Assembly: GCA_964493245.1 (NCBI GenBank)
Contig: CAZBNB010000001.1
Location: 1-64,000, forward strand
Direction of reading: 5' to 3'
DNA length: 64,000 nucleotides
From: CAZBNB01 sp964493245
Lineage (GTDB): Bacteria > Pseudomonadota > Gammaproteobacteria > Legionellales > Legionellaceae
In this document: one piece after another, positions 44,331 to 56,500 of the stretch
Numbering within the stretch: the first letter of the stretch is position 1
Layout: each line of letters opens with the position of its first letter
Notes under the pieces: generated by a model
Seen by the model: only the letters and a program-made list of their open reading frames with translations
Databases searched by the model: none
Told to the model about the DNA's origin: nothing
Made by a program: the position numbers and the translations under genes

Positions 44331-47300
44331 ATGGCTAGTTTTGCAGAATCTTTTTTCGAGGGAGTGGATACTTTTTTTGCGTGGTTAAGCACCTCATTAA
44401 AGCAAACCACCGAGTCTTATTGTGAATTAGAAACTGCGGATAGTCCCGATGTATTGGTCAATCATGATGGTTCTTTGTTATCAGTCATCAGCATCGAAGG
44501 CATTACCTCTTTGGCGGGTCAAGATGAATTTAATCGACTGGTTGAAGGTTTAACAAATGCATTTCAAGGCGGAATGGGGCGAGCAGGGCACGCCTTACAA
44601 GTTTATTTTAGCCATGAAAAACAGAATATACAGAAAGTCATCCGTGATATTTATGCGCAAGCAACTAACACGGCAGGTCGTTTGAATTTAAATTTAGATG
44701 ATTTGTTTGAAGAGCGCGTCAATTATTTAGCGCGCTATTGTTCTGAAGAACGCCTCTATTTTGTTTTGTTTACCAGACCTTTTAATTTGGCTGCAGAACA
44801 GTTAAAAATCGCGAATAAAACAAAACTCAAAACCATTCGTGAAGAAAAAATTCCTCCTTTTCGTAATTCTCAGGCTGTTTTTGCTGCAATTGCTGAGCTA
44901 CGTGATACCCATAGCGCTTATGTCCGCGCGGTGATGCACGATATTGAAACCCTCAATATTTTTGCGCGACTGCTCAATGTACACGAAGCTGTCCATATTA
45001 TTCGCACCACCGCGGATCCTGATTTTACCGCAGATGATTGGAAAGCTTCTTTACCCGGGGATCCCTTAGGCGTACGAGAAGTCAATGATTTCGAGGGTGA
45101 TGCGTCTGATTTACTCTGGCCCTCTTTGGCCAAACAAGTGATTCCAAGAGACGCAGAAACCATCGATCGCCGCACGGTTTTAGTGGGAAATAAGATTTAC
45201 TCTTCGTGTTACATCGACTTGTTTCCAAAAGATGTCAGGCCTTTCATGCAGTTATTTAATCGTATTTTACCAACGCATGTACCCTGGCGGATTTCTTTCT
45301 TCATCGAAAGTGAGGCTTTGAATACCGTACGTCTTAAAGGATTGTTGTCTTCTATTTTGAGTTTTTCGTCGCCACAAAATCGCTTGATCAGTGATTCGGT
45401 CAACTTACTGAAATATGTCCACCTAAATACAGATGAGGCGATTGTTCGTTTACGTGTGATTGCAACCACTTGGGCTGCCGAAGGTGAGTTGCCTTTATTA
45501 CGTCGTCGCAGTTCAGAACTTGTCAAAGCTGTACAAGGCTGGGGAAGTACCGACGTTTCAGAAATTTGTGGTGATCCATTTGCTGGTTTTGCTGCCAGTA
45601 TGTTGGCTACGACAACCAATAGTCCTGCTGTGGCGACCATTGCCCCCTTGTCACAAGTGATGACCATGTTACCGATTACAAGGCCCGCTTCTCCTTGGCA
45701 AGCAGGCGCTTTGTTATTTCGCTCTCCGGATGGCAAGCTGTGGCCGTTTCAACCTGGATCATCGCAACAAACGACCTGGATTGATCTGGTTTATGCTCGG
45801 CCTGGTTCGGGTAAGTCGGTTTTATCCAATGCGCAAAATTTAGCATTGTGTTTATCAGCGGGTATCACGCGTTTGCCGCGTATCGCGATTATTGATATTG
45901 GTCCATCGAGCAGTGGTTTGATTTCTTTACTGAAGGAAGCTCTCCCTGCTGATAGCCGGCATTTAGTGGCTTATTATCGATTACGCATGACGCCAGATTA
46001 TTCGATTAATCCTTTTGATACACAATTAGGATGTCGTGCTCCGACCGCAAGTGAACGCTCCTTCTTAGTCAATTTTTTAACGCTGCTAACGACACCATTG
46101 GGTGCGAACAAACCATATGATGGTATGCCTGACTTAGTCGGCATGGTGGTGGATGAGCTTTATAAGAGTTGTGCTGACGAGGGTAAACCCACACCATATG
46201 CATCCGGTATTGAAGAATTTATTGATAGTATTTTAGAAGAAATTGGTTTTGTACGTGATACAAAAACGACTTGGTGGGAGGTAACAGACGCATTGTATTC
46301 AGCTGGTTTTGTCCATGAAGCCATGTTAGCACAACGTTATGCGATGCCTTTATTGGCAGATGCAGCTTCTATTTGTCGTACACCGTCCATAGAGGACTTA
46401 TATGAAAAAGTCACAACACCAACCGGTGAGTCTCTTATCAATTCATTTTCACGTATGATTTCTGGTGCTGTCCGCGAATATCCAATCTTATCACGTGTCA
46501 CTGCTTTTGATATCGGTGATGCGCGCGTGGTGTCATTGGATTTGGATGAGGTCGCAAAGAGTGGTGGGGATGCGGCAGATAGGCAAACATCCGTCATGTA
46601 TATGTTAGCGCGCTATATTTTGGCAAGACATTACTATTTAACCGAAGAGGGCATGAATAATGTTCCTGAACAATATCGCCCATATCACAAGAAACGTGTG
46701 CTAGAAATACGAGAAGATCCCAAACGCATTGTGTATGATGAGTTTCATCGTACAGCTAAATCAATGGCAGTACGTGAGCAAGTGATTGTTGACATGCGCG
46801 AAGGCCGTAAATGGAATGTACAAATTTCTTTATTGTCACAATCGATTGATGATTTCGATTCGGTGATGGTTGATTTTGCAACCTCGATTTATATTATGGA
46901 TGCCGGTCCAGCTCAAACTATCGAAAAAACCACACAGATATTTGGTTTGTCGGAAACCGCACAAACAGCACTGAGAACAAGGGTACATGGCCCCCGTCAT
47001 GGTGGTGCAACCTTTCTGGCACAATATGCCACCAAAAGCGGCATTAATATTCAATTATTAACCTTGACGCTAGGACCTATCGAACTGTGGGCTTTCAGTA
47101 CCACCGCTGAAGATGCGGCTGTACGTAATCAATTGTATCGACAAATTGGCCCCACCGAAGCCAGACGTTTTTTAGCAAGTTTATATCCCAATGGTACGGT
47201 TATGAAAGAGATTAATGAACGGCTTAATACCATGAAAGTGACAGGTGGATTTATAGAAGAGGAAGCCAAAACCAGTGTGGTAGAAGGTTTAGTGAATGAT

Positions 47301-47366
47301 ATCTTGAAAGCATATTCTCATGATCCTAACAGTAAAAGTTTATTATTAACCGCGGAACGTATGTAA
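44331..47366 (+). CDS. icmB: IcmB (DotO), type IVB secretion ATPase
   Basis: DotO is the VirB4-like hexameric ATPase at the base of the channel. The 1011 residues are of normal length. The N-terminal half is the assembly domain; Walker A is ARPGSGKS (489-496, Lys495), Walker B is KRIVYDEFHRT, and a later QSIDDF segment provides the sensor region. It is the last gene of the icmP-icmB run. In Legionella icmF and icmH are also in this region; here they are 10 kb away on the other strand. Confidence 0.96.
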   Translation: MASFAESFFEGVDTFFAWLSTSLKQTTESYCELETADSPDVLVNHDGSLLSVISIEGITSLAGQDEFNRLVEGLTNAFQGGMGRAGHALQVYFSHEKQNIQKVIRDIYAQATNTAGRLNLNLDDLFEERVNYLARYCSEERLYFVLFTRPFNLAAEQLKIANKTKLKTIREEKIPPFRNSQAVFAAIAELRDTHSAYVRAVMHDIETLNIFARLLNVHEAVHIIRTTADPDFTADDWKASLPGDPLGVREVNDFEGDASDLLWPSLAKQVIPRDAETIDRRTVLVGNKIYSSCYIDLFPKDVRPFMQLFNRILPTHVPWRISFFIESEALNTVRLKGLLSSILSFSSPQNRLISDSVNLLKYVHLNTDEAIVRLRVIATTWAAEGELPLLRRRSSELVKAVQGWGSTDVSEICGDPFAGFAASMLATTTNSPAVATIAPLSQVMTMLPITRPASPWQAGALLFRSPDGKLWPFQPGSSQQTTWIDLVYARPGSGKSVLSNAQNLALCLSAGITRLPRIAIIDIGPSSSGLISLLKEALPADSRHLVAYYRLRMTPDYSINPFDTQLGCRAPTASERSFLVNFLTLLTTPLGANKPYDGMPDLVGMVVDELYKSCADEGKPTPYASGIEEFIDSILEEIGFVRDTKTTWWEVTDALYSAGFVHEAMLAQRYAMPLLADAASICRTPSIEDLYEKVTTPTGESLINSFSRMISGAVREYPILSRVTAFDIGDARVVSLDLDEVAKSGGDAADRQTSVMYMLARYILARHYYLTEEGMNNVPEQYRPYHKKRVLEIREDPKRIVYDEFHRTAKSMAVREQVIVDMREGRKWNVQISLLSQSIDDFDSVMVDFATSIYIMDAGPAQTIEKTTQIFGLSETAQTALRTRVHGPRHGGATFLAQYATKSGINIQLLTLTLGPIELWAFSTTAEDAAVRNQLYRQIGPTEARRFLASLYPNGTVMKEINERLNTMKVTGGFIEEEAKTSVVEGLVNDILKAYSHDPNSKSLLLTAERM

Positions 47367-47442
47367 TAAACGATCAAAGACGTATTGTCAGCCCAAATAA
47401 TGAATCAAAAATACAAAAAGAGTACACTTTGAGTTCAAAGTT

Positions 47443-47451
47443 TGGTATAAT
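47443..47451 (+). promoter_or_regulatory. Extended -10 promoter of the giant SecA-like gene
   Basis: TTTGGTATAAT contains TGG-TATAAT, an extended -10 ending at 47451; no good -35 is at the usual distance. Transcription would start near 47458, leaving a 60-nt leader that contains the inverted repeat ATTTGTT/AACAAAT (about 47475-47496) and GAGGGG before the ATG at 47520. The giant gene can therefore be expressed apart from icmB. Confidence 0.55.
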
Positions 47452-47519
47452 AACCCTGATTATTTTTAACCTTTATTTGTTAAATTTTAAACAAATGTGT
47501 AAAGTGTTAGAGGGGTTTA

Positions 47520-50500
47520 ATGGCAATTCAATGTAGTGTAAACAACGAAACATATGAAATCAGCCGTCTCGATGAGTTAATTAACGCTTTGCGACAGCTC
47601 GATGCCAACCAAACGGTCTCGTTGGTTTGTGATGCTGCTGATGAACTGCAAGCCCTGTTTACGCAATTACAGGCGTTGATTCCAGCACTGAATTGTTCTT
47701 TACAGTGGTTTCTTAAGCAAAATACCAAAATTAAACCCGCTTATGTCTGGCAACGGCAGCAATTTATCATTGAAAATCAGCAACGTATTGCAGAAATGCT
47801 GCGTAGCGATAATGCTGTAACCAATATAAAAAACATGGCGGCTAAAACACCAAACTGGATAACGCGGCATGGCAATGGGAATGGCATGTTGCAACAGCAG
47901 CTACAACATCGCCAACAACATCAGCAACAACAAGAAAAAATAATACGCTCATCTGGCAAAATTGACGCCGCTGTTGTAAAAGCACGTACCTTAGAAGCAT
48001 TTTTTACCCCTGTTGATGCTGCGGTTCCTGATGTGATTACGCGTGACAATATTGAACAATCGTTACGCGCTTTTTATGATTCACTACCACCTGATGAAGC
48101 TCGACCTACTTTAATAGAAATTTGGGATAACTTAGTCGGTGGTGTTGGCGCACAATATATTAAAGATAAAAGAAAAACCATTACAGGCGTGACACCCGAT
48201 GTCATGAAATTAATCATTCATCACTATGATTCATTTTTTTATGGTGTGAATACCAATAATCTTCCCGTACTTGTCAATGAGTTTGGTCAGTTTGTTCAGC
48301 GAATTGAGCTGTGTGGCCATGAGGCATCACAACAATATGTTTTGCGTTTTACTCACGATCCCGCTGCGTTGACAAACATCGATAAGTTTACCGTGCCGTT
48401 ACGCTCTAAATTGAGCATTGAGAAAAAAGAGTGGTTGCGTGCGGAGTTTAAATCTCCTGAAGAGAGCGATTGGTTAGCATTATTGCCGACAGAAAGTGAT
48501 GATAACGCCAAAACGACTTTGCGAAGCACCGTCACAAAATTAAAAAATACATCCGATGTTGAGCAAGCACGTCAGGCGTGTTTAAGCTTATTGTCTCTGT
48601 TTGCGGATACAAATAAAACAACGCAGTTAACAAACGCACTCACTGCATTTCAGCAATCGTTTAACAACACACTCACAGCGAATCATTATCGTTATTTAGC
48701 CGAGATGGCTGTTTATGGTGGTATTGACAGTGTGTTGATTTTTTTAAACACCGTCACTAAACCAACCGATAAAACGGCTTTTCTGCCTTTTTTTGATGAG
48801 CCAAGTAATTGGCAACAGTGGGCGAGCAAATTAGGGCTAGCTAAATTATTGGCGGCAATTGAATTAGGTGGTGTTGAGGCTGATTGGTGGCGAGCCTTAA
48901 TTACCCAACATAAAGATGCCGCAGCCCCGATGCATTTCGGCGCATTGTTTGATGTTTTTGATGATTTTGTTGCAAAAGTTCGTGTTGGTAAAGACAATCA
49001 ATTACCAGCGCAATTTCCTTTCAAAGGGATACGTCATATACAGCCTGCGCTACAACGATTGCTATACATTATTCAAAATAGTTCGGAAACAGACCAAATA
49101 AAGCGTTTAAGAAATCTTGGTTTGGGGCCTCTACAGGCTTATTTTGCGGTTTATTTTGAAGAAATGACGTCAGTATCTGATGAGATGGCCTTAGATCCTG
49201 ACTATGCATTATTACAATTAGACAATCGACAAAATCAACCTGATTTTGCCTTCGTGAATCGACATCTTTTTAAAGCCAGCATGGATTTAGATACACGTCA
49301 TGCGCAATTTATTTCGACCAAACAGGTGAGCCGTAATATTCGTTATGCAGATACGGTTTGCTTTTATTATCGCTATATTGCAAGACCGCTTGTAGGCAAT
49401 ATTAAAAGCCGTGATACCTATGAGCAGATGCAAAAAACGGTTGATGATTTGAGTTTAAATTTAACGCGGAAAGACGATGGGCCTGGATTATTTTTTGTTT
49501 TAGGTGATGAAAATACAACCCTTAGTTTACCAAGCACCCATCTGAGTGGTTATGTTTGCTTACGTGACTTTAACGGAAATCCAACCGCATTGTATTTTTT
49601 TGACAAACATGATCCCAGCTCTCCTAGACGGTTTAACTTGGATATCTCATTAAAAGGGCTATTAAGTCGCTTGCATAGTAATAAAGATCGTTTGGATCCG
49701 AGTGAGTTGCGAGAGATTGCTAAGTACACACAATTCACACCGATACAAGGTGACCAACACCGGTCTCTATCTGATTCGGCTAAGGCTTCTTTATTGTACA
49801 TCTGTGCGATGGCTGGTTCAGGCACGCGCGCCAGAAATCAAAGTGCTTTACCTGCAGACGAACTTAAGGGATTTTTAAAAGCGCTGAAAGGATCAGCTGC
49901 TACGGCCTTAATGGGTTATGAGCAGCTGATTGCGTATATCCATCATGAAATTGAGTTGAACGAAGAAACCACACCAACGCTGGGTGAGTTAACAACGTTA
50001 ATCAAAAGAATCCCGCTAGAGACAATCACCAAAAATAAGGCCACGTATCTTAAAAATACTTTAAAATCAACTTTAACGTTTGTCAGCCATTTGGGTGAAA
50101 ATGCTTTTCGCATCTTTGATGATTATCAGACGCGTTTAGATCGTTGTGAAAAAGAAAAAAGTCTGGACAAATGTTTGCCTTATGATGTTTTTATTGAGCA
50201 ATTAAACACCTTTTACCGCGATACAGAGCGAGATGCAGGTGAGCTTGAGTTATTATGGCAACTGTCTCCCGTTTTGGCATTATTAGAAAACGTGACAGAT
50301 ATTGATAACGCTTCTTTGAAGCGCTTGTTTGCAAATATACAACAGCTCGACCCGAAAATAAAACAGCATTTATTGGGGTTGCTGTACGATGTTAATCTGC
50401 AGATAACTAAAAAATTACCGACATTTGAAGTCCTGAATGCGTTAGTGGTGTCATTGAAAAACATTGGGTTTGTTGATGGAGACGATGAACAAACCGTTCC

Positions 50501-53500
50501 GAATGTCATGACAAAAAAAATGTTGAAAAATCATGTTCAAGTCAATACACCGTATTGTCTTGGGCGTGGTCCTATGCAAAAAATGACGATTAACTTAATC
50601 GAAGTTTTCAAAAAATTTACCAGTAATGAAAAGTATGACAAGCTTGACCAGCTTGTAGAACCATATCAAGGTGTGATGAAGGCCGTTGGTTTATGGACCG
50701 AAGTTTCTGAAGTATTAGCGAGTTTGAAGCAGTTTAAAATTTTATTGAACAGCAATGTAGTGCAGGAAAATGTATTCGGATTTTTAATAAGTATAGATGA
50801 AAAACTATCGCAACTCATGATTACGGCCAAATCCAAGTTAGGCACTATGGGGATCTCCACGATTCAATTGGCTGCTAAAAAATTTGCGCCTGCATCAGCA
50901 GAACAAATTGATAGGTTTTTTGAAAAGCCAGGACTGGGGGTTTTTGCATCAGGATTCTTCAATGATTATTGTACCCCAACGATTAGACAACAGTTAAAGG
51001 ATTTACAGATTGGTAGTAGTAGCAGCCGTGCTTTTGTGAATTTTAATGCCGAAGATGTGCGTTCTCTAACGACCTTTTTGAAAGGGAGTGAGTTTGAAGC
51101 GATTCGGGAAAAATTAAAAGACCCCTCAAATGCTTTGTTGACCACAGATGAAGTCGCCAGTGTTCGATATGTACTCGAATCTCAGCATGTTAAAGATAAA
51201 AAACTACTACCAGAATGTCAAAAACTGCAAAAAAAACTCATTGATACTTTCGAAAGCTATATATTAGCACGAATCACCCCTGATAATTTAGAAGGTAACG
51301 TTGTAGAGATTTCTCAACGATATGGTGAAACGTGCGAGCGTGTTGCTGATTTTCTCAATTCATTGATTCGATTGCGAAATAATAACGCAGAAAACTTTCG
51401 TCTCTGTTTAGATAAATTGCTACATAATCAATTATATCAAACCTTTGCCTTTCGAGATGTTGCACGTTTGTTTGATGTGCTGAGTCAATTTGATGAAAAA
51501 ATTTCGATTCAACAACAGCTAACGTTTATTTTGTCTGATCTACAAGATACACAATCACCCGGTGATCCTAAAAAGTTGGCGCAAGTTTTAGATGGATTGC
51601 AGACATTGAGTGAAGATCAAGCACATCTAGACAGTGATGAAGCATTACTGACGTATTTTAAAGACTCCGTCACTCACAACTTTAGATCAACGCAACCCTT
51701 TAATTTTAAAGGTGAAATTAACATTCAAAAAATGTGTCAGAACCTGAACTTGAAGGATCAAAATGCAAAATCTTTCAGACAGGCTGTATCTCGTGTTTTC
51801 AGTATTCTGAAAAAAACTGACATGGAGCTTGCAAATCAATTTTTAGATTACACGGAAAATGCCCTACAAGGTAAAATGCCGGAGGCATTACCTTTTATGC
51901 GGCTTTTGTTGGAAAGTATACGTAGTAAAGATGATTGGTCTACTTATTCAAGACTGTTAGATGCGATCCCATCTGATAAGGCTTTGCTAAGTCAGTGGCA
52001 GCTCATTTTCTCTGCTGATACAACCATGGATTCACTCACGATTGTAGAGATAGAGGCTGTTGTAAAACGATTACAGACAATGGATAAAGCGGCGCTATCA
52101 TCGATGTCTGATATTTTCTTTGCCTGCGAGCCTTATCCAGAAAAAAATGCGTTTATTAAAGCTTTTACGCATGATGATCCCTCGGTGTTATCTTCTTTTC
52201 AGGAAGAGTTTGACCGTCATCCATATGGATTAGAAAATTGGGAAAAAATGCGGCATAGCTTTGATACTGATAGAGTCATCGATGTCATCACCGGTATTCA
52301 CCATTTATTAAATAATCAGCCTTTAAGCACAGCAGAGCAAATTGATTTAAAACAACAGTTTGATTATGTCAATGCGTTAGGGAAGCCTGATTCAGCTTAC
52401 ACATTACGCCCGGTTAATCGTGATGGGCAGCTTTATCCATTGAAGACAGCCGATGGTAACGTGCTTTCAGAAATTTCTTTAAGAACATGTTCACGTCAAA
52501 CACTCAAAGAGTTGGCTGATCATTTGATTCAAGAATTTTGTTTAGCCGAGCAGGCCAAGGGTAAGACTGATTGTTTGTCTGCACGAGCACACCGTCAACT
52601 GACACTACAATTATTAGCTGTGATGCGAGAGTCTTATTATCGCGCAACAGGGCGGGTGCCCAATTCGACACAAATGTTGTCATTAATTTATGCATTGGAT
52701 TATCCAGAGCGGCAATTGTTGGGTATTCGCACCGGAGAAGGCAAGAGTATTACCACGGCATTGTTTGCCGCGCTCTTGTGTGCGAAAGGCGGTACAGTCT
52801 TTGTGCCTACAGCGAACCGTACTTTGGTCCGTCAGGATTATATTGAAAAGCACAATCGACGTTTTTTTTCATTGTTGGGTTTTCCATCCTCTCAAATTGA
52901 CAATAACTCGGAAAAAGAAACCTATCATGTCGGCGGTATTCACTATGGTGCTGATGGCGATTTAGCTAATTTTTTCTCAAAAGCCAGCTTAAAAGGTTGG
53001 AATTTATTTAATAGAGGAAGACGTCGATATCCTCTATTCATGGTTAAAGATGAATACGATTATTCGATGGATGACCGTACACAATTTCGTTTTGCTATTT
53101 CTAAAGATCCGCAACATCAAGAAAAAAGTCCTTATGAATGGATTTATGAGGCCGCGAATGCATTTGTTAAAGAAAAACGTGAGTCATTTTATAAAGCAAA
53201 AGAGGCTTTGAGCGAAGAAGCGTGCGCACTGCAATTTAAGCGTTTTTTAGATGTGAAAGCAGAATCATCACAAACCAATATCGAAGAAAAGAAAAATCAT
53301 ATTATACAGTGGTTGCCTCAGTTAAGTGCGTTACTTGAATGTGCTGCCGATGCAACTGATTACGTTGAAGGCACTGATTTCTTTATTACCAGTCAAGATG
53401 ATGAAGGTCGTCCGTTAGGCTACTCGATTGCGGTGCCTTTTAATAGCAATGGTGTACCACAATGGGGCGGAACATTTGCAGATAGTCGGCATGCCTGTTT

Positions 53501-56500
53501 ACATGCGCTTTTAAATGCAAAATATCCTGGTCGGCTTTATCGATTTCCGATTGATCCGGAACAAATTTGTATCGCGTCAAAATCCAGTATGGGGTTCATG
53601 CGCTTATTTCTCGTCGTCATTGGCTTGACAGGCACACCTGGTTCATGGGAAGAGTTATTAGAGCAACAAGATAAAAACGGCATGTTTGCAACCGATTTTC
53701 CGCAGCATAGACCGGGTAAGCGCAAAGAATTACCGCCTTTAATTGTGCGAGAGAATGCACTGGATGATGCTATTTTGGATGCGATTCTTCTGCACAGTTG
53801 GTATAGCTATCCATTACCGATGTTTGTGATTCGTGTGTTAGATCGCATTGTGTCTTATTATCGAGCATCATTACAATATTTGTACACTTTGTTTGGGTAT
53901 GCTCCTATACCTGAAGCACCGCAACAACCTCTTTTAATCGTAGTAAAAAATAAAAATAAAGCCGAAGCACTGTACGATAAATTGGAAAAAAAGCTAGGTA
54001 AAGATCGTGTGCAGACGATTACCGGAGAAGAAACCTATACTGAACGTGCTGCACTTTTAGAAAAAGCAGCACAAGATGGCATGGTAACGATTGGTACGCC
54101 ACTGGTAGGACGAGGAACCGATTTTGAGCCCACACATCAATCTGGTTTGGTTGTGTTTCAAACCTTTTTAGATACCCTGAGAAATATGTTACAAATTATG
54201 GGTAGAACGGCTAGAAAAGGACAGGATGGTACATCAGGGGCCATCTATGCTGATTTCGGAGTACGCTTTTCTGATTGGTTAAGTAGATTGTTTGGACCAA
54301 GCTTAGCGCAGCGCAAAGAAATGATTAGCCAACAGCAGACAAGACTAAATAAAGAAGAGGCTGTGCAGCGTTATTACATTCAAGAAGTGGATGAAATTCA
54401 ACAGGTTATTTTCGAACAATTCGATGCTTGGATGAGTGCTTTTTTAGGTGAGGCTGGTGAGCGTCGAGCAACCGTGGCGCATGATGATCCTTTATCAGAG
54501 GCGAGTTTACTCCGCCAGCGTGGAAAATTAATTGAGTTGTTAAATGACAGTTGGCAAAAGAACTTACAATCTGTGACACCAGAAGGATTATCTAATCCAT
54601 ATGTTTATTGGGTCAATGATGTTTTAAATACAGAACATTTAAATAAAGCATTAAAAGATAAAAATAACCAGGGGTTTGAGTATGATGCTTTAAGGATTTG
54701 GCAAACGTTTGCTGATGATTTGAAAATGAAAGCCGACGCAGCGAATGTAGCAAAATACTCCTATGAAGATAAAGCACGACTTGAGCAACTGAAAGCGGAT
54801 GACATGCAAGAAATGCTGCAGTATCGCAAGTTAAGCCAACAACGCAAACGATTTGATTGCAAGCTGGCATTAGAAAAAAAACAAAGCGAGCAAAAAAGGT
54901 TGCTTGAGCTTGCTTCGAATGAAGCGTTCGCAGTGCATTATTACGACAATCAACATTTATCAGTCGAAGATCAAACACGTATTTTGCAAACGCACGCGGA
55001 GATTTATTTACAACAAGTTTTTAATCAATTGCCATCCGCATTGAAATATTTAAATCAAGATGAGCCGGATATTTTGAAGCGCTATTTGCAATTGATAAAA
55101 AAATTGGCATCAGACGATGCGTTCAAAAAAGAAGTGGCTGGCCAGAATACGGCTTTAGAGTGTATCGCGTTTTACCAAACAATCAATAATCATGCACTGT
55201 CTTTATTTTCCAAAGAAGATAATTTTGCTATTAAAACCCTGACTCACAGTATGAGCCAAGAATATGCGAAGCAGTTGCTGAAAAATCTAGGAGTGAGTTT
55301 ACAATTTAGTTGGACTAAAAATACCTTATATCGCAGCCTCGAGTCGCCTCAAGTACTCAAGGCAATCACCGCTATTCATAAAACAATGGATCAACCCATC
55401 ACAACGGGCTACTCGCAGCAACAAAAAATAGCCGATCTTCAGCAAATACTGACGCAATACCAGCAACAAATAAAACAACAGCGTTTTTATTTTCCTTGGG
55501 TATCTTATTTTTTTGGTTATCCTGATCCAAGAAAAGTGATTCGCGACGCTTTAGCGCAAATACATATTTTGGCAAAATTTGAACATTATTCGGAGCATCA
55601 ACAAGCGATCAATCAAGAAATTGGCCAATGTCGTGCTTATTTTGCGGATTTTTTACAAGAAATTGAAACAGTGTCAATCGATAGCGCGGATGATCAAAAC
55701 TGGATATATTTGAAAAAAGAATTAAAATCAATGTATGCTGATGCGAATGATGGTTTTGCTGTTGTTGATATTTTGATGTCGCGTTTATCAGATATCAAAG
55801 AAGGCAGTGAGATAAAAATGAAGCCCCGTTTGCAAAACAGAATGTGTGGTTTTTTCACGCCCGCTTCTACCAGTGTCACGGCGCATTTAAAAGAGCATTT
55901 AAACCTCATCCGTAAGAAAATCCGTCGAGATCATCCTGGTTATAATGATCCTTTATGTGGCGAATTATTTTTGTCGCGCAGAGAGGCAGCATTAAAAGAC
56001 TCACTCAATCGTATTTTTTACGCGACAACCAATCATGATGATGGTTATCAATCTATGCAACTTGAAGTCAAGGCTGGACATACTGGTTTTGAACCTTATT
56101 ACGAAGTGATTATTCAGAGTAATGAATGTGATTCTATTGATGTGAGTGAGTTTATCCGTGATCCACGCCGTGATCGAATAGAAAAAGCATTGGCTGCTGA
56201 GAAAAATAATTTAGAAGAAATCACCAAAGGATTGGCATTGATTCGTGCGCAAGGCGCCGTGAAACAATGGAAAGCAATGGTGGTAAGAAACAAAGAAAAC
56301 AAAGGTAAAGAAGCAATGCCTATCGAGCAAAAAGTGCACGTGAAATCTTCATGGGATAAGCTCTTTGCTGCTTTACCTTGGGGCTCTCGACAGCCAGCGA
56401 ATACAGAGTCACACCCTATTAAAGAAAGAAGAAAAGGATTTTTCTCATCACTATTTAAGAGACGCATCTCAAAGCCTGCTGTAGAAGATAACAAGATACT